Assembly (NCBI RefSeq): GCF_004122105.1
Contig: NZ_SBKN01000004.1
Coordinates: 1-64,000 of the forward strand
Direction: 5' to 3'
DNA from: Flavobacterium stagni
GTDB lineage: Bacteria; Bacteroidota; Bacteroidia; Flavobacteriales; Flavobacteriaceae
DNA: 64,000 nucleotides
Made by a program: the position numbers and the translations under genes
In this document: positions 10,901-18,900 of the stretch, in pieces
Layout: every line of letters begins with the position of its first letter
Numbering within the stretch: the first letter of the stretch is position 1
The notes under the pieces: generated by a model
What the model was told of the DNA's origin: nothing
The model's input: only the letters and a program-made list of their open reading frames with translations
Database searches by the model: none

Positions 10901-11083
10901 AGTGTTAAAGCCAATACTACATTAGAAACTGTGTCTATCTATGATATTCATGGCCGATTAATCACACAAGTTACGAATGTGAATGCACAAGAAGTAACGG
11001 TACCGGTGCAAGTTGCGGACCAAGTTTTACTGGTTCAGGTAACTACAACCGATAAGAAAACAGGAGTGAAGAAAGCGTTATAA
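5000..11083 (+). CDS. Giant secreted T9SS type C multidomain adhesin-like protein
   Basis: 2027 residues. A hydrophobic signal segment (about 19-37) is preceded by a polar leader; an internal ATG at 5039 is an alternative start. Domains inferred from pattern: jelly-roll-like sandwich (about 38-260); FN3 (262-355); three consecutive repeats of about 122 residues (360-735) sharing VDFxNIQxP, YEPG, GNNDE and GTYYYASRF; a putative-Ig (GxPSGTVGVAFSY, 735-817); Ig-like 2 (818-902); a YDG/MBG-like domain (903-995); an FN3 split by a jelly-roll insertion (1000-1230); three Ig-like domains (1235-1500). Then comes the shared C-terminal module starting TTWDGTAWSNGAP (about 1500) with a type C-like sorting domain in the last 80 residues (VSIYDIHGR ... 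KTGVKKAL). No catalytic motif was recognised, so adhesion or surface structure is the likely role. Own terminator, so probably monocistronic. Confidence 0.85.
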   Translation: MMEKSTSKAYGSSMPTYSLRWLFLIVLLVFANTLTFGQLFQQNFSSSTTVADYANATTPTNGQFNAISTSGAGTVLSINTTTSNKLRFARTGNAGAFSRTTDFTGTPTSLLYRFDFTLSANSTATTNAATFQIGSGFGTASSTETNANTHSRIGVNFTTTAGQFSLRDIGGGTSSANFTGVQTILLAINNSGATLTYRAPNGTFETVANDTQDVWVGTTKVFNDIAATTATQTLTDIKYVISGANGTTDFDNFLIDPIPAVPTSNAASSITSSGFTANWTAVSGVTGYRIDVATDAAFTSLVSGYNNLYVSGQATNSLNVTGLSGNTTYYYRVRGASQYTVDEFAGGNSTSQSLTTLSSAATDFCNIQFPTSATIGEGETVAVYAQAYEPGLTEAAGAGSGLSAWIGYSATNSDPSLGGWTWVAATFNIQSGNNDEFVANLGSGLAIGTYYYASRFQINSGPYTYGGTAGNWSSTANNGVLTVTSNVVDFANIQSPTSGSITEGGTYSVYARVYEPGVTVPAGASANITAWIGVNASNTNPNTWTTWIPATFNAQFGNDDEYFANIASGLTPGTYYYASRFQKTGSTEYSYGGVGGLWSNNSGVLTVNPDVVDFANIQFPASGSVAEGGTLNVYIQAYEPSYTEAGGANAGLTAELGYSSTNSNPNGAGWTWIATTYNTQSGNNDEYVANIAAGLTPGTYYYASRFKKSTSTYYQYGGTNGVWNNDNGVLTITAATPVVSSGSPSGTVGVAFSYSIVASNSPTSFAVSLGTLPSGLTLNTTTGQITGTPTAAGTFVVSVTASNAAGTSTPATLTFTIAQGSQTITFGALANATYGDAPIALTATASSGLTVSYSSSDTNVATVSGATLTIVGVGTTTITASQAGDANYTAATSVNQSFTVGAKGLTISGITANDKVQDGTTTATLAGTATLVGVVSGDELLVSLSGTPTANFATALPGANQVVTVSGYTLSGTKAGNYTVAQPSGLTASITALNTSVATADTNATATSFDANWNAVTGASGYQLDVYQETTTFTPGLSVLNNTGTLGASGWTETATQGTVSGNSYYQLLTSTSVLISPAMDFSNLSNKSLVFKARTFGGPSTAEATITVSISTNNGSTWTTLGTRIPGSTTLTNQAVFDLNSYTGTQVKIRLQTLGAAGGRGVGVDDIILTADQTIVNQTFLSGYNPMVLGAVTSTTVTGITSCTQYKYRVRAINGSIVTANSNVITVEAVSIGGTATGDQTICEGTQPAALNVSGQCGSIVKWQSASDALFTTPVDIASTATTLSGATIGNLTATTYFRAVVQNGTRPVAYSNAVTVTVTPSTVASVAIVSTATTICMGTSVTFTATPTNGGTTPSYQWKVNGNNVGTDNAIFTTTALANGDVVTVEMTSNATPCLVGSPATSNSIAITVNALAAATISGTNGPALCPGSDVTFTVTGTSNAILYYNLNGGSTAFTVLTGGSATITVTGATSTQTLNLESVDNGICPVTLSESASVTVETTTWDGTAWSNGAPSATKAAIIAGNMTITSNIEACSLIVNNNAVVTVASGYNVTLQNALTVASGSTFTVNSNANLIQVNPAAVNSGNIVVKRTTNPLMRFDYVLWGSPVAAQNIFNFSPLTSVSPTVRFYSYNSTTNSYNSVSDYATHVMNVGKGYLIRLPFNHPTAPATWTGSFTGVPNNGTVTVSLANNGAGFRYNAVSNPYPSTLSMAQFYADNVNNIEPTLYYWRKTNSTSNPSYCSYNLFTDTFIDNDQPFTENPNGAIQVGQGFFVEAKDASTSVEFNNGQRIGNNANQMFRNATPSAQTIEKHRIWLNLTGAAGEFSQAMVGYFTGGTLGADATDAKFFNDGIAVLNSKINGTEYIMNGRPVPFDASDIVPMNLKVTTAGTYTIAIDHKDGLFADTAQDIFLKDNETATYHNLNNGPYTFTAQAGAFENRFELVYQNALGTIDQTLDATAFAVVKSNGKVSVKANTTLETVSIYDIHGRLITQVTNVNAQEVTVPVQVADQVLLVQVTTTDKKTGVKKAL

Positions 11084-11111
11084 AAAATAACTCCCGTTAA
11101 ATTAGAGCGTG

Positions 11112-11144
11112 AAAGAGCTGTCATTAGTGGCAGCTCTTTTTTTT
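11112..11144 (+). terminator. Terminator of the 5000-11083 gene
   Basis: Nine-bp stem AAAGAGCTG / CAGCTCTTT with a 10-base loop, continuing into a run of eight T. Confidence 0.9.
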
Positions 11145-11388
11145 GTAGGAAATAGATTTAAATAATTTTTTAAAACTATGGAGCGAATTGTTACGTATAT
11201 GCATTAAAAATGTTAAATGTTTGCGACCTCAATTTCAATACGTTATGCTATAAATACTAAAATACTTACAAAAAACAAAGTTTTAATTGTAAGGTATTTA
11301 GCTGATAATTTTGTTAAAACGTTGTAATTCAAATGATTTTAGGTGTTTATTTTGTAAGAATTAGTCCTTTCTGGTCTCGGTTAAAAGT

Positions 11389-11440
11389 GAAATTTATCGA
11401 TGAAATTCAAAAAAAATCTTAAAAAGTGGACTTTGTCGAG
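11389..11440 (+). promoter_or_regulatory. Phased TCGA-type elements upstream of the 11533 gene
   Basis: ATCGAT (11396) and GTCGAG (11435) lie in direct orientation 39 bp apart, with a degenerate ATCTTA at 11416 in between, giving steps of 20 and 19 bp. The last element is just upstream of a -7 box at 11459, so bound protein could contact polymerase. The remaining 11145-11388 sequence is AT-rich with no recognised gene. Confidence 0.6.
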
Positions 11441-11458
11441 TTTTTAAATCGTTTGCCG

Positions 11459-11466
11459 TAAGTTTG
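11459..11466 (+). promoter_or_regulatory. Candidate -7 box of the 11533 gene
   Basis: TAAGTTTG matches TANNTTTG. A TTG at 11433-11435, overlapping the last TCGA-type element, is 23 bp upstream and could act as the -33 box. Confidence 0.6.
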
Positions 11467-11532
11467 CCAACTTTTATCTATAGTACTTCTAATTTTGTAT
11501 TCAAATCGCTCTAATTAATTTATATAACGCAA

Positions 11533-14500
11533 ATGGAAAAAATGTACACACAATTATCGAAGAGATTCTGTTATTTGTTTTTGTTGTTTTTGTTTTTTGG
11601 CAATGTGGGTCAACTTATGGCTCAGTCATCAACATACAATGCTGATGGAACTTTTACAGCACCTCACAACACAAGTTCAGTTACTGTAGAGTGCTGGGGA
11701 GGTGGAGGACGTGGTGGATCCACGGCAAGTAACGGTACTGAAACCGGTGGAGGAGGAGGGGGTGCTTATGCCCGCAAAAATTCACAAGCAGTAACTCCTA
11801 ATTCAAATTACACTGTTGTGGTAGGTGTTGGTAGTACAGGAACAACTGCTGGTGGTGATTCTTATTTTAACACTGCAGCTACTGTTATGGCCAAAGGAGG
11901 GAACTCAGTAGCCAATAATACTGCAGGTGGAGCAACCGGTGGATCAGCAGCTGCTTCAGTTGGTGATGTTAAATTTTCAGGAGGTAATGGAGCTAATGGT
12001 TCTAATGGTAACAATGGAGGCGGAGGCGGATCTTCTGCCGGTACTGCTGCAAATGGAACAAATGGAGGAAGTCCGGCTGGAGGTGTAGCGCCGACAGGTG
12101 GAGGAAATGGAGGAGCAGGACGTTCAGGAAGTAATGGAAATGGTAACGCAGGAAGTATTCCTGGCGGCGGCGGCGGCGGCGTACTATCGGGTAACACAAA
12201 CAGTAGAACGGGTGGAGCTGGAGCGAATGGTCGTGTAGTCGTTTCATGGACATGTTCCAATGTATTGACATCAGGTACAGGTACAAATAATCAAACCATT
12301 TGTTTTGGTAGTGCGATTACAACCATTACGTATACATGTTCGGGTGCTTATGGGGCTACTTTTACAGGATTGCCAGCTGGGGTTACAGGAACCTACACAG
12401 ATGGTTCAATAGTAATTTCTGGAACTCCTACAGTTACGGGGGTATTTAATTATACCGTAACTCCTACAGGCAGTTGTACATCTTCGATAGTAACAGGTAC
12501 GCTTACTGTGAATCCAAAGCCTACAGATGTTACCGCTACTGCAAGTCAGAGTTCAATTTGTGTGGGTAGTAGTGTAAATTTAACAGCTGCTGCTAATTCT
12601 AATATTTTCTCAACTCCAATTACTGTTTTTTCTGAGAATTTCAATGCAGGAACAAATAGTTGGACCTTAACCAATACTGGTACAGGTGGTACACCCGCAT
12701 TAGCGGATTGGACTTTGCGTGCAAATGGGTATACGGTAAGTTCTGAGACTTTCAATAGTAATGATGCTTCACAGTTTTACATGTCCAACAGTGATGCACA
12801 AGGAAATGGATCTACAACTGCAACGATTCTTCAATCCCCTGCATTTAGCACTGTGGGAATGAATTCTGCAAATTTAACTTTTTATCATTACTACCGCTAT
12901 AATGGTTCAGAAACTGGATTAGTTCAAATTTCTACCAATGGTACAACTTGGACAACGCTTTCGGGTCCCTATACAGCTACTCAAGGTACTTCTACCAATT
13001 TTAGTTTGGTGACTTTGAATATTAATGCTTATATCAATCAACCAACCGTTTATGTTCGTTTCAAATACGATGCAAGTTGGGATTGGTATTGGGCAGTTGA
13101 TAATGTTACAGTAAGTGGTATTTCTTCAACGCCAGAAGATTGTACCTATGCATGGACTTCTTCTCCAGCTGGGTTTACTTCTTCGCTTAAAAACCCTTCA
13201 GGAGTTACACCATCTGTAACTACAACGTATACAGTTGTTGCTACAAACGCGTTAGGTTGTTCAACATCGGCTTCAACAACGGTTACGGTTAATAATTACG
13301 TTACTGCATCAGTAAATATTGCGGCTTCTCAAACTACAATTTGTGAGGGCACTAATGTAACTTTTACTGCAACACCGACCAATGGAGGAACAACTCCATC
13401 TTATCAGTGGAAAGTAAATGGAAATAATGTGGGAACAGATAGTGCAACGTATGCTTCAACTAGTTTAGTTAATGGTGATGTAGTTACTGTGGTGATGATT
13501 TCTAATGCAACACCATGTGTTAATGGTACACCTGCTACATCCAATAGTATTTCAATGACTGTAATACCGAGTTTACCAGCTTCTGTAAGCATTGCAGCAT
13601 CAGCGACAACCATCTGTGAAGGGACTTCAGTAACGTTTACAGCGACACCAACCAATGGAGGTTCAACCCCTTCGTACCAATGGAAAGTGAACGGTAATAA
13701 CGTAGGTACAGATAATGCTTTGTATACGACTACAGCTTTACAAAATGGCGATGTGGTAACGGTTGTGATGACATCAAACGCTTCACCGTGTTTGACGGGT
13801 TCCCCTGCGACTTCAAATACTGTTACGATGACAGTAAATCCATTAGCGTCAGCAAGTATTACAGCTAACAATGGCCCTGTTCAATGTTATGGAAGCGATA
13901 TTAGCTTTACGGTAAGTGGAACAACCAATGCGATTTTATATTATAATTTAAATGGAGGAGGGACTCAGTTTACGGTATTAACCGGTGGCTCGGCAACCAT
14001 TACGGTAACGGGAGCTACGGCTTCACAAACTTTAAACTTGGTATCGGTAGACAACGGTCAATGTCCTGTAACCCTCTCAGAAACGGCTACAGTTACTGTA
14101 AATACCACAACTTGGGATGGAACATCATGGAGTGATGGTACACCAGATGCTACCAAGGCTGCTTTTGTAACCGGTAACTTAACCATTGCGAGTAACCTAC
14201 AAGCTTGTGCGTTAGTGATTTCAAATAATGCTATCGTTTCGGTGGCTTCGGGATCGAATGTAACCTTACAAAACGCGATTTCAGTAGCTTCAGGAAGTAG
14301 CTTTACGGTGAATAGTAATGCGAACTTGATTCAAGTAAATCCGAATGCGGTGAATAGCGGAAACATCGTGGTAAAACGCGCTTCGAATCCATTGATTCGT
14401 TTGGATTATATCTTATGGGGTTCACCAGTGGCGGGACAGAATTTGTTCAACTTTTCACCGCTGACTTCTGTAAATCCTAATATTCGATTCTACCAATATA

Positions 14501-15687
14501 ACCCTACAACAAATATTTACAATTCAATTGCTGACTATGCTACGCATACCATGCAAACGGGTAAAGGGTATTTAATTCGTTTACCGTTTAACCATCCTAC
14601 GGCAGCAGCAGTTTGGAACGGTTCGTTCACGGGAGTTCCAAATAACGGTACCTATACGGTAACTTTAGGCAATACAGGATCAGGTTTTGGGTACAATGCG
14701 GTAAGTAATCCGTATCCTTCGACCTTGGATATTGCGCAATTCTACAGTGAAAATGCATCAAACGTTGAGCCTACTTTGTATTTCTGGAGAAAAACCAACA
14801 ATGCAACCAAACCTTCGTATTGTACATGGAACATGGATACGGACACGTTTGTAGATAATGGAGAAGCCTATACGGAAACACCGAATGGCATTATCCAAGT
14901 GGGACAAGGATTCTTTGTAGAAGCGAAAGGCAGTGCGACATCTGTAGTATTCAACAATACCCAACGTGTGGGGAACAATGCCAACCAAATGTTTAAAACG
15001 CAAGGTGTTGCTACTCAAAATACAGAGAAACACCGTATTTGGTTGAATATTACCAGTGGTAACGACTTTGCACAAGCCGTAGTAGGTTACTTCAGTAACG
15101 GAACAGTAACCGCTGATGCAACGGATAGTAAATTATTTAACGATGGGAATTTAGCGTTAACTGCGCCTATTAATGGAGAGCAATATATTGTAAATGGTCG
15201 TCCAGTACCTTTTGATGCTGCTGATGTAGTGCCATTATCCTATAAAACAACTACAGCGGGTACAATGACTATAGCCATTGATCACGTGGATGGGTTATTT
15301 GTAGGTGGCTCACAAGCAATATACTTGCATGATTTAGCTGATAATACCTATCATAATTTGAATGCAGGTTCCTATTCTTTCACATCTCCAATAGGAACAT
15401 TTGCCAACCGTTTTGAATTGGTATATCAAAATGCCTTAGGTACAATCGAAGTTACGCCTAGTTCAGAAGATTTATTGGTTACACATACGGAGCCATTAAT
15501 CAAAGTTCAATTATTGCAAAATACAATTCAAGATGTTTATGTATATGACTTAAATGGAAGAATGTTAACCAGCAGTAAAGGGAATACTTCACAAAATGTA
15601 AATGTTCCGTTCTTGGGGGCACAACAGACATTAATTGTTGTTGTTAAAACTAATGATGGAAAAATTCTATCCAAAAAAGTGAATTAA
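11533..15687 (+). CDS. Giant secreted T9SS type C protein with N-terminal glycine-rich domain
   Basis: 1384 residues. Signal peptide about 1-31, ending LMAQ. A glycine-rich domain follows (about 34-238) with many GGGG runs and one tract of six GGC codons (12163-12180). Then an Ig-like domain (239-330), a jelly-roll module with ENFN near its start and a WYWAVDN motif near its end (358-531), Ig-like domains (535-590, 593-680, 681-773), and the shared C-terminal module (859-1384, starting TTWDGTSWSDG) with the type C-like sorting domain in about the last 80 residues (VYVYDLNGR ... KILSKKVN). Close paralogue of 21891-25514 in the N-terminal half, but its C-terminal half is nearly identical in DNA to the 15913 gene, so it reads as a mosaic. 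Surface adhesion is inferred; no enzyme motif seen. Confidence 0.87.
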   Translation: MEKMYTQLSKRFCYLFLLFLFFGNVGQLMAQSSTYNADGTFTAPHNTSSVTVECWGGGGRGGSTASNGTETGGGGGGAYARKNSQAVTPNSNYTVVVGVGSTGTTAGGDSYFNTAATVMAKGGNSVANNTAGGATGGSAAASVGDVKFSGGNGANGSNGNNGGGGGSSAGTAANGTNGGSPAGGVAPTGGGNGGAGRSGSNGNGNAGSIPGGGGGGVLSGNTNSRTGGAGANGRVVVSWTCSNVLTSGTGTNNQTICFGSAITTITYTCSGAYGATFTGLPAGVTGTYTDGSIVISGTPTVTGVFNYTVTPTGSCTSSIVTGTLTVNPKPTDVTATASQSSICVGSSVNLTAAANSNIFSTPITVFSENFNAGTNSWTLTNTGTGGTPALADWTLRANGYTVSSETFNSNDASQFYMSNSDAQGNGSTTATILQSPAFSTVGMNSANLTFYHYYRYNGSETGLVQISTNGTTWTTLSGPYTATQGTSTNFSLVTLNINAYINQPTVYVRFKYDASWDWYWAVDNVTVSGISSTPEDCTYAWTSSPAGFTSSLKNPSGVTPSVTTTYTVVATNALGCSTSASTTVTVNNYVTASVNIAASQTTICEGTNVTFTATPTNGGTTPSYQWKVNGNNVGTDSATYASTSLVNGDVVTVVMISNATPCVNGTPATSNSISMTVIPSLPASVSIAASATTICEGTSVTFTATPTNGGSTPSYQWKVNGNNVGTDNALYTTTALQNGDVVTVVMTSNASPCLTGSPATSNTVTMTVNPLASASITANNGPVQCYGSDISFTVSGTTNAILYYNLNGGGTQFTVLTGGSATITVTGATASQTLNLVSVDNGQCPVTLSETATVTVNTTTWDGTSWSDGTPDATKAAFVTGNLTIASNLQACALVISNNAIVSVASGSNVTLQNAISVASGSSFTVNSNANLIQVNPNAVNSGNIVVKRASNPLIRLDYILWGSPVAGQNLFNFSPLTSVNPNIRFYQYNPTTNIYNSIADYATHTMQTGKGYLIRLPFNHPTAAAVWNGSFTGVPNNGTYTVTLGNTGSGFGYNAVSNPYPSTLDIAQFYSENASNVEPTLYFWRKTNNATKPSYCTWNMDTDTFVDNGEAYTETPNGIIQVGQGFFVEAKGSATSVVFNNTQRVGNNANQMFKTQGVATQNTEKHRIWLNITSGNDFAQAVVGYFSNGTVTADATDSKLFNDGNLALTAPINGEQYIVNGRPVPFDAADVVPLSYKTTTAGTMTIAIDHVDGLFVGGSQAIYLHDLADNTYHNLNAGSYSFTSPIGTFANRFELVYQNALGTIEVTPSSEDLLVTHTEPLIKVQLLQNTIQDVYVYDLNGRMLTSSKGNTSQNVNVPFLGAQQTLIVVVKTNDGKILSKKVN
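13600..15160 (+). repeat. Long direct repeat, copy 1 (inside 11533 gene)
   Basis: Aligns with 19510-21070 at a constant offset of 5910 bp. I checked anchor points at 13621/19531, 13891/19801, 15031/20941, 15121/21031 and, beyond the best region, 15331/21241. No net length change was found and most lines differ at only a few bases. The edges are approximate. Confidence 0.85.
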
Positions 15688-15712
15688 ATAATACACAGTA
15701 CTTTATAGTAAG

Positions 15713-15749
15713 AAAAAAGAGTCAGCTAAATTCAAGTTGGCTCTTTTTA
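15713..15749 (+). terminator. Terminator of the 11533-15687 gene
   Basis: Stem AAAAAGAGTCAGCT / AGTTGGCTCTTTTT, with two G-U pairs and a 7-base loop, followed by A and a short T run. Confidence 0.8.
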
Positions 15750-15783
15750 TTTGTAAGAAATGGTGATTTAAAAATACAATAAA

Positions 15784-15840
15784 TTGCATTTCGTCGATTA
15801 TTTCTGTTTTTTATCGATAAAAAATTGCATTTCGTCGATT
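15784..15840 (+). promoter_or_regulatory. Triple phased TCGAT element upstream of the 15913 gene
   Basis: Two identical copies of TTGCATTTCGTCGATTATTT begin at 15784 and 15825, with a third element TTTTTATCGAT between them. The RTCGAT cores start at 15793, 15813 and 15834, steps of 20 and 21 bp on the same helix face. Possible -7 boxes follow at 15850 (GATATTTG) and 15872 (TAAGTTTT). This is the clearest example in the window. Confidence 0.8.
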
Positions 15841-15912
15841 ATTTTTTGTGATATTTGGTTCCGAATAGAAGTAAGTTTTACGACTATTTGAAGTCAAATC
15901 AACACAAATCTT

Positions 15913-18900
15913 ATGAAAACAACAGTACTCATTAATAAGGAGCTGCATTTACATTCAGCACACATCAATGTGAAGAATTTAGTAGTTCTGACATTATTCT
16001 TTTTGTTATCCTACATTTCCAAAGGAGCAACAATCACCAGTACAGCAACGGGGGGCGCTTGGAATGCAACAACAACTTGGGTTGGAGGCGTAGTTCCTGC
16101 AACTACGGATAATGCAATTATAGCAACTGGAGCAACGGTAAATTTAACAGCTGCAGCTACTGCCGTAAATGTAACTGTTAATGCGGGTGGTACTTTAAGT
16201 ATAGCTACTCAAATATTAACTGTTACGGGAACATTTGCCAATAATGGTACGCTTAATGGCACTACCGGTCGTTTGTATTTTGGGGGTAATGTAACCACTA
16301 TGGGAACCCATACGTTAACAGGTACTCAAATCCGATTCACTGGTGCTGCGGCACAATCAATTGCTAGTTTTACAACAACAGGAATAGTGAATATGGTTAA
16401 AAATGGAGGAACAGCTACATTGACCGGAAATATTTCCTGTGGAGGTATTACCATCAACAGTACTGGAGGTAGTGTGTTAAATTTGGGTACAGCACTAACA
16501 CATACTACAACAGGGGTTGTTACTTTAACACGAGGGACTTTAAATGGAGGCTCAAGTACGTTAAATGTAAATGTTGTAAGTACTACAGCTTGGAATGGAT
16601 CAGGAACTGTGTTTGTGTCAGGAACGGGTACCGTAAATTTTGGAGCTGCGGGTAATCAAACCTTATCCAATAATCCTGTTACCAATTTTAATAATTTGAC
16701 TTTCTCAAATACAGGAACAAAAACGATAACTACAGCCCGTTGTCAAGTAAATAATATTTTATCTATGGAAGGAAACGCAGTTTTATCTGCTGCTCCAACC
16801 TATGGAGCCGCTGCGACTCTACGATATAATCGAACAGCTGCTCGTGCCGCTGGAGTGGAATGGATTACTCCATTTGTAGCTACAGGAGGAGTTCAAGTGA
16901 CCAATACGGGAACTATAACGATGAATGCGGCTAAAGTTTTTAATGCCTCAATTCCATTGTCAATTGCTACGGGAGCTACTTTGGCTACTGGAAATTTTCA
17001 ATTGACATTAGGAGGAAACTTTACCAATTCAGGAACATTTACGGCAGGATCATCTGCAATCGTTATCAACAATACGATGGCTACGCAATCCATTTCTGGA
17101 TTTACAACTACAGGATTGGTTAGTATGACCAAGACTGCGGGTGTTGCTACTTTTACAAGTAATGTTACTTCTGCAGGTTTGACTATTAATGGAACAGGAG
17201 GGACATTAAACTTAGGAGCTGCATTGACACATACATCATCGGGTGTCATTACGCTAACTGCAGGTTCATTAAATGGAGGTTCGAGTACATTAAATGTAAA
17301 TGCAGTTAGTGCTACAGCATGGAATGGAACAGGAACTGTTTTTACTGCCGGTACCAGTACAGTAAACTTTGGAGCTGCAGGAGCACAAACACTTTCTGCA
17401 TCTGCGACTACATTTTATAATTTGACGTTTTCCAATTCGGGTGTTAAAACACTAACTACAGCCAATTGTACAGCAACAAATACTGTATCCATGGAGGGTA
17501 CTGCAACTGTTTCAGCGGCTCCCACCTATGGTAGCGCTGCCAAATTGATTTACAATACTGCTACAGCAAGAACTGCCGGAGTAGAGTGGATTACACCATT
17601 TGCGGCTACTGGAGGAGTGGTGATTGCCAATACAGGTATCATCACAATGAACAATGCAAAAGTGTTCAATACTTCGATTCCACTGACCATTAATACGGGG
17701 GCAACATTAGCTACTAATAATTTTCAATTGAATTTGGGAGGTGATTTTAATCGCTTAGGAAATTTTACCGCAGGAAGTTCGGCTGTAGTAATTGAAGGTA
17801 CCATGGCAACACAAACCATTGTTGGTTTCACAACTACAGGTGTGGTGAGCATGACCAAAACTTCTGGAACAGCTACTTTTACAGCTAATGTTACTGCAGC
17901 GGGATTAACAATAAATGGAACAGGTGGAGCTTTGCATTTGGGCACGGGTTTAACACATACAATTTCTACCACTTTAACTCGAACGGCAGGAACGTTAAAT
18001 GGAGGAGCAAGTACGCTACAATTAGCAGGTACAGTGAGTGGAACAGGTGGAACATTTGATGCGGGAACCGGTACTTTTGAATACACAGGCGCAGCACAAT
18101 CCATTGCAGTATTACCGTATTACAATTTAACATTATCAGGTTCGGGTACTAAAACTTTTTCAGCTACGACAACCGTAACAAATACGATTTCCATTAATTC
18201 AGGAACCATCGCCAATTTAACGGCTGGTTTAACACATACTACCAATGGATTGATTCTGGGCGGAGTTGTACGTGCATCGGGTTCTTGGGGAGGCACAGGT
18301 TCAGGAGCCACAAATATTAATGCTACCTTTTTCACAGCGACAACAGGTAAGATTAATAATAACTGTTCCGTACCAACTATTACTTCACAACCTTCAGCAC
18401 CCATAACAACTTGTTCAGGTTCGGGTGTACAAGTGTTGTCAGTAACAGCTACAGGAGCTGGGCTGACCTATTCTTGGAGAAAAGGGGGAGTGGCCGTATT
18501 AAATGGAGCCGTAATTTCCGGACAAGGAACAGCGACTTTAACCCTGACCAATCCAATTCTTAGTGATGCAGGTAGTTATGATGTTGTGATTACAGGGACA
18601 TGTGCGTCTTCTGTAACTTCTAATGCAGTTTCTGTTGTAGTTGATGTACCATTAACTGCAGGGGTTTTAACGCCCTCTCCAGCTACTTCAAGTGTTTGTG
18701 ATGGAACAAATGTATCCGTGACGGCAACCGCAGGAACGGGAGGTATTGGAACTGTAATGGATGAATTAGAAGTCAGTTTAAGTGGTGGTGCATTTGTGGC
18801 CTACACTTCAGGATCTCCTATAGCTACTGCTGGAGAAACCGCTGTAACTGTTCGTACACGTAGAACGGCAACGGGTCCTGGTTGTACAACATCTTCTTAT

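Noticed and set aside
11862-12260. Antisense proline-rich reading frame opposite the glycine-rich domain
   Set aside because: It is the mirror of Gly codons on the coding strand; no promoter or independent support. The same holds for other long antisense frames in the giant genes.
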